From Candidatus Puniceispirillum sp. (GTDB lineage: Bacteria > Pseudomonadota > Alphaproteobacteria > Puniceispirillales > Puniceispirillaceae), in NCBI GenBank assembly GCA_018668795.1, contig JABJBD010000087.1:1-7820 (forward strand): 7,820 nucleotides of DNA. The letters are read 5' to 3'. Both the position numbers and the translations under genes were made by a program. Every line of letters begins with the position of its first letter. Within the stretch, counting starts at the first letter, position 1. The notes under the pieces are model-generated. The model had not been told where the DNA came from, ran no database searches, and was given only the letters and a program-made list of their open reading frames with translations. Below, in pieces: positions 5,500-7,820 of the stretch.

Positions 5500-6690
5500 A
5501 TGCAAGCCAAACCCATCGATGAAGACAGGAATGCCATTCAGCCTGTCATAGGCCTGATGTCGGGTACCAGTGCCGATGGGATAGATGCGGCCATTTTGCG
5601 TACTGATGGAACGCGGTTTATGCGAACGGGCATCGCGGCCAGCTTTGCTTATGATCCGGCATTACGCGCCAGTATTTTTAACGCAATGCATGATCCTGTA
5701 ACCTTTATGGCTGATCGCGCCGCACATAAGACACTTTCACATGCGATTACCGATGCGCATAGCGCGGTGGTCGCTGAGCTGGTGAAGCAGCTACCAGATG
5801 ATATGCAAATCCCGCGTTTGATCGGGTTTCATGGCCAGACGATTTTTCACGAACCGGATGCCAATACTACATCACCGCTTGGGCGATGCACAATACAGCT
5901 AGGTTCCGGCCAAAGGCTGGCAGATGCCACCGCCATGGATATTGTCTATGATGTGCGCCGCGCCGATATGGCGGCTGGCGGGCAGGGTGCACCGTTGGCA
6001 CCCATATATCATGCCGCGCTTATTGCTGCGATGGATGTGCCGTATCCGGCGGTGATTATCAATATCGGCGGTGTTGCCAACCTGACCTATGTCGGCGGGA
6101 AAACACAAACAGATATTCTGGGATTTGATACGGGGCCTGGCAACGCGCTGATGGATGATTATATGCGCGCGCATTTCAACCAGCCTTTTGACGATGGCGG
6201 CAGGATCGCCGCCAAAGGCCACATCAATAATGATTTTGTCGCACGTGTAATGCGGCATGGTTTTTTTGCCAAAAGCTGGCCAAAATCACTCGATCGCCAT
6301 GCCTTTACGCATATTGTGGCAGATGCAGGTCTGCATGATCTGGCACCGCATGATGCGATGGCCAGTTTGGCCGCGCTGACGGTGGCGGGCATCACCCATG
6401 CAGTCGGCTCACTACCCACAGATGTGCGGCAGATATATATCGCAGGCGGCGGACGGCGTAACCAGACACTTATGGATCAACTTCGTGTTGTTTTTGGTGA
6501 TCGTCTGGTCATTGATGCCTGCGCGCCATTTGATGCCCCGTTTGATGCCGATTTGCTAGAGGCCGAATTGATGGCTTATCTGGCCGCACGGCAACGTGCT
6601 GGCTTGCCAACATCTTTTCCAAAAACTACCGGATGCAAAATGCCAGTCTGTGGTGGCTGTCTTGCCCAGCCCTTAAATCAGCGCGTCTGA
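5500..6690 (+). CDS. anmK: Anhydro-N-acetylmuramic acid kinase AnmK
   Basis: A cytosolic ATP-dependent kinase that opens the 1,6-anhydro ring of anhydroMurNAc and phosphorylates it to MurNAc-6-phosphate, the MurQ substrate. The 396-residue length is usual for the family. Motifs in order: VIGLMSGTSADGIDAA (16-31, ATP phosphate loop; the residue before DGID is often Leu or Met, here Ala), GFHGQTIFH (109-117), QLGSGQRLAD (133-142), RRADMAAGGQGAPLAP (153-168, with D156 matching the catalytic Asp known from Pseudomonas AnmK), NIGGVANLTY, GFDTGPGNALMDDY, a GGGRRN segment, and SFPKTTG near the C-terminus. The ATG at 5500 leaves 15 residues before the first motif. It is divergent from murQ across 65 bases, and its last 18 bases overlap the convergent de-N-acetylase gene. 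Confidence 0.95.
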   Translation: MQAKPIDEDRNAIQPVIGLMSGTSADGIDAAILRTDGTRFMRTGIAASFAYDPALRASIFNAMHDPVTFMADRAAHKTLSHAITDAHSAVVAELVKQLPDDMQIPRLIGFHGQTIFHEPDANTTSPLGRCTIQLGSGQRLADATAMDIVYDVRRADMAAGGQGAPLAPIYHAALIAAMDVPYPAVIINIGGVANLTYVGGKTQTDILGFDTGPGNALMDDYMRAHFNQPFDDGGRIAAKGHINNDFVARVMRHGFFAKSWPKSLDRHAFTHIVADAGLHDLAPHDAMASLAALTVAGITHAVGSLPTDVRQIYIAGGGRRNQTLMDQLRVVFGDRLVIDACAPFDAPFDADLLEAELMAYLAARQRAGLPTSFPKTTGCKMPVCGGCLAQPLNQRV

Positions 6691-7362
6691 TCCGGTCACA
6701 TAGAATGGCCGATAGGCAGGCGCGGCGGGCAGCATGTCGCGAATATCGGTAAAGGGAAAGCGCGATGCCATCCGATAGGTTTCGGCATAATGGCCATCAG
6801 GGGCATTGCATTGTGCGGCACGGTATCGATTCATCAAGGCACTTGCCGCGGCAAATCTTTCGGGTTCCTGACTATCATGTGCCATGATGGCGGCTTGCTT
6901 GGCCGCAAAAAACGGGGTGATATCGACATAGAATTCGGGCGTAAAACCCACCCCCATCAAGGTTTCGGCAAACAGAATCGGACAGGTAAAGCCAACCGCA
7001 TCTGTTACATAATGCGACAAGGCGCGATGGTCGGGATGATAGTCATCCGGCGCATGGGTCACAACCAGATCGGGTTTGCAATCCTCTAGGAAAGCCGCGA
7101 TCACCTCACGCGCACCAGCCGCATCAACAAGGCCACCATCGGGCAGGCCAAGCAAAGTTGGTGAGGCAAGATCGGCCAAAGCACCAATGGTTTCTTCTGC
7201 CCGTGTTGCTGCCAGTTTGGGACCGGGGTTATCGCCACCGGCCGCGCCATCGGTGGCCACGCCGATACTGATATCATCGCCGCGTGCTTTACAGGCAGCC
7301 AGAAACCCATAGAAGAAAATTTCCACATCATCAGGATGCGCCCCTATGCCAACAATTTTCAT
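6673..7362 (-). CDS. PIG-L/LmbE-family zinc de-N-acetylase
   Basis: A 229-residue member of the PIG-L family, zinc enzymes that remove acetyl groups from GlcNAc-containing molecules (GlcNAc-PI de-N-acetylase, MshB, BshB, archaeal diacetylchitobiose deacetylase). The metal site is visible as AHPDDVE (8-14: H9, D11, D12) and THAPDDYHPDHRA (102-114, third ligand H112). ATDGAAGG (36-43) and the TRAEE stretch (53-57) are also typical. There is no signal peptide. The ATG at 7362 has AAGGAG (minus, 7376-7371) 8 bases upstream. It is divergent from the GH84 gene and overlaps the end of anmK by 18 bases. I infer that it deacetylates GlcNAc or a GlcNAc-containing recycling intermediate. The family also makes thiols and antibiotics, so the substrate is not settled by sequence. 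Confidence 0.85.
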   Translation of the reverse strand: MKIVGIGAHPDDVEIFFYGFLAACKARGDDISIGVATDGAAGGDNPGPKLAATRAEETIGALADLASPTLLGLPDGGLVDAAGAREVIAAFLEDCKPDLVVTHAPDDYHPDHRALSHYVTDAVGFTCPILFAETLMGVGFTPEFYVDITPFFAAKQAAIMAHDSQEPERFAAASALMNRYRAAQCNAPDGHYAETYRMASRFPFTDIRDMLPAAPAYRPFYVTGSDALI

Positions 7363-7445
7363 CCTACGGACTCCTTACGTGTTTCCATGACTAGCCTTTT
7401 GCCCCCTATATCGGCTTTAATGGCATATCATAACAATGAGACAGT
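7363..7445. promoter_or_regulatory. Divergent region between the de-N-acetylase and GH84 genes
   Basis: An 83-base gap with outward-facing genes. CATATCATAAC at 7424-7434 matches CATAGCATAAC (1239-1249, upstream of the amidase) at 10 of 11 positions, so it may be a shared -10-type or operator element. If it is a -10 box, transcription would start near 7441 and the later GH84 ATG codons would fit better than 7446. No clear -35 element is visible. Confidence 0.3.
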
Positions 7446-7820
7446 ATGCGTCAATTCATGCAAAGTGATAGCAAAATGAAAACTGCCCAGTTGAATAATG
7501 CCGATTATCTGCCGCCAAAGCTAACAGGCTATATTGAGGGGTTCTATGGTCATCTGCTTGGCTGGGATGATCGGTTTCGTGTGCTCGATAGGCTGGCATC
7601 ACTGTCGATGAATGCCTATCTTTATGCGCCAAAGGATGATCCGCAACATCGCTTTGCATGGCGCGTCGATTATGCGCCAGATTGGCGCGCTGGTTTTGCG
7701 CAATTCTGTCACGATGCCAGAACGCGCAACATTTCAATCATTGCTGGCATAGCCCCGGGTCTTGATTTCAATTTCGCCGATCTTGATACAGCCGCCAGTA
7801 CCCAGAAAAACGCCCAGAAA
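7446..7820 (+). CDS. GH84 beta-N-acetylglucosaminidase (O-GlcNAcase/hyaluronidase-like), 3' end outside window
   Basis: The 125 visible codons are the N-terminal half of a glycoside hydrolase family 84 barrel, which removes terminal beta-linked GlcNAc using the substrate acetamido group. The match is clear: GYIEGFYG (28-35), MNAYLYAPKDDPQHR (55-69, with the conserved Lys K63), FAWRVDYAPDW (70-80) and GIAPGLDF. These correspond to EGFYG, YLYAPKDD, HR..WR and SPGLD in human O-GlcNAcase. The catalytic DD pair should lie just past the right edge. There is no signal peptide, so a cytosolic enzyme is likely. Three in-frame ATG codons (7446, 7458, 7476) precede the homology. 7446 is given because a weak GAG lies 5 bases upstream, but 7476 is equally possible. 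In this gene set it would do the job of NagZ. A C-terminal acetyltransferase domain, as in some relatives, cannot be judged. Confidence 0.88.
   Translation, partial: MRQFMQSDSKMKTAQLNNADYLPPKLTGYIEGFYGHLLGWDDRFRVLDRLASLSMNAYLYAPKDDPQHRFAWRVDYAPDWRAGFAQFCHDARTRNISIIAGIAPGLDFNFADLDTAASTQKNAQK

Overview
The window looks like a chromosomal segment of a free-living alphaproteobacterium. GC is moderate and gene packing is very tight. The lactoylglutathione lyase, the MurQ (QDGVELFPTFNWP-type active-site loop) and the AmpG all have an alphaproteobacterial look. A marine lineage such as the SAR116 group would fit, but that assignment is an impression, not a test. I see no rRNA, tRNA, CRISPR array, insertion sequence or phage gene. 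No gene-free stretch exceeds 300 bases; the longest gaps are about 160-180 bases, and each is described as a feature.

Layout, left to right: gloA, 3' part cut off by the window edge (minus); a HAD-family sugar-phosphate phosphatase (minus); a small zinc N-acetylmuramoyl-L-alanine amidase followed 3 bases later by an NlpC/P60 endopeptidase (plus, operon); the muropeptide permease ampG (minus); a YkuD-domain protein without a signal peptide (plus); murQ (minus); anmK (plus); a PIG-L/LmbE-type de-N-acetylase (minus); and the first 125 codons of a GH84 beta-N-acetylglucosaminidase (plus, cut by the right edge).

From about 1285 to the end, the genes make up a nearly complete cytoplasmic peptidoglycan recycling pathway. 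AmpG would import GlcNAc-anhydroMurNAc-peptides. The GH84 enzyme would remove GlcNAc. The amidase would detach the peptide from anhydroMurNAc. The YkuD protein would trim the terminal D-Ala as an L,D-carboxypeptidase. The NlpC/P60 enzyme would cut the peptide. AnmK would turn anhydroMurNAc into MurNAc-6-phosphate, and MurQ would convert that to GlcNAc-6-phosphate plus D-lactate. The PIG-L enzyme could deacetylate a liberated amino sugar. Only AmpG, AnmK and MurQ are the textbook enterobacterial enzymes; the hydrolytic steps are filled by different families from NagZ (GH3), LdcA (S66) and MpaA. None of the soluble enzymes shows a signal peptide, which agrees with a cytosolic pathway.

The organisation is a strand zigzag. 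Four divergent intergenic regions (1122-1284, 3888-4067, 5435-5499, 7363-7445) drive the genes outwards. They alternate with three convergent junctions that overlap or nearly touch (4-base overlap, 14-base gap, 18-base overlap). Several inverted and direct repeats in the divergent regions are candidate operators, with low to moderate confidence.
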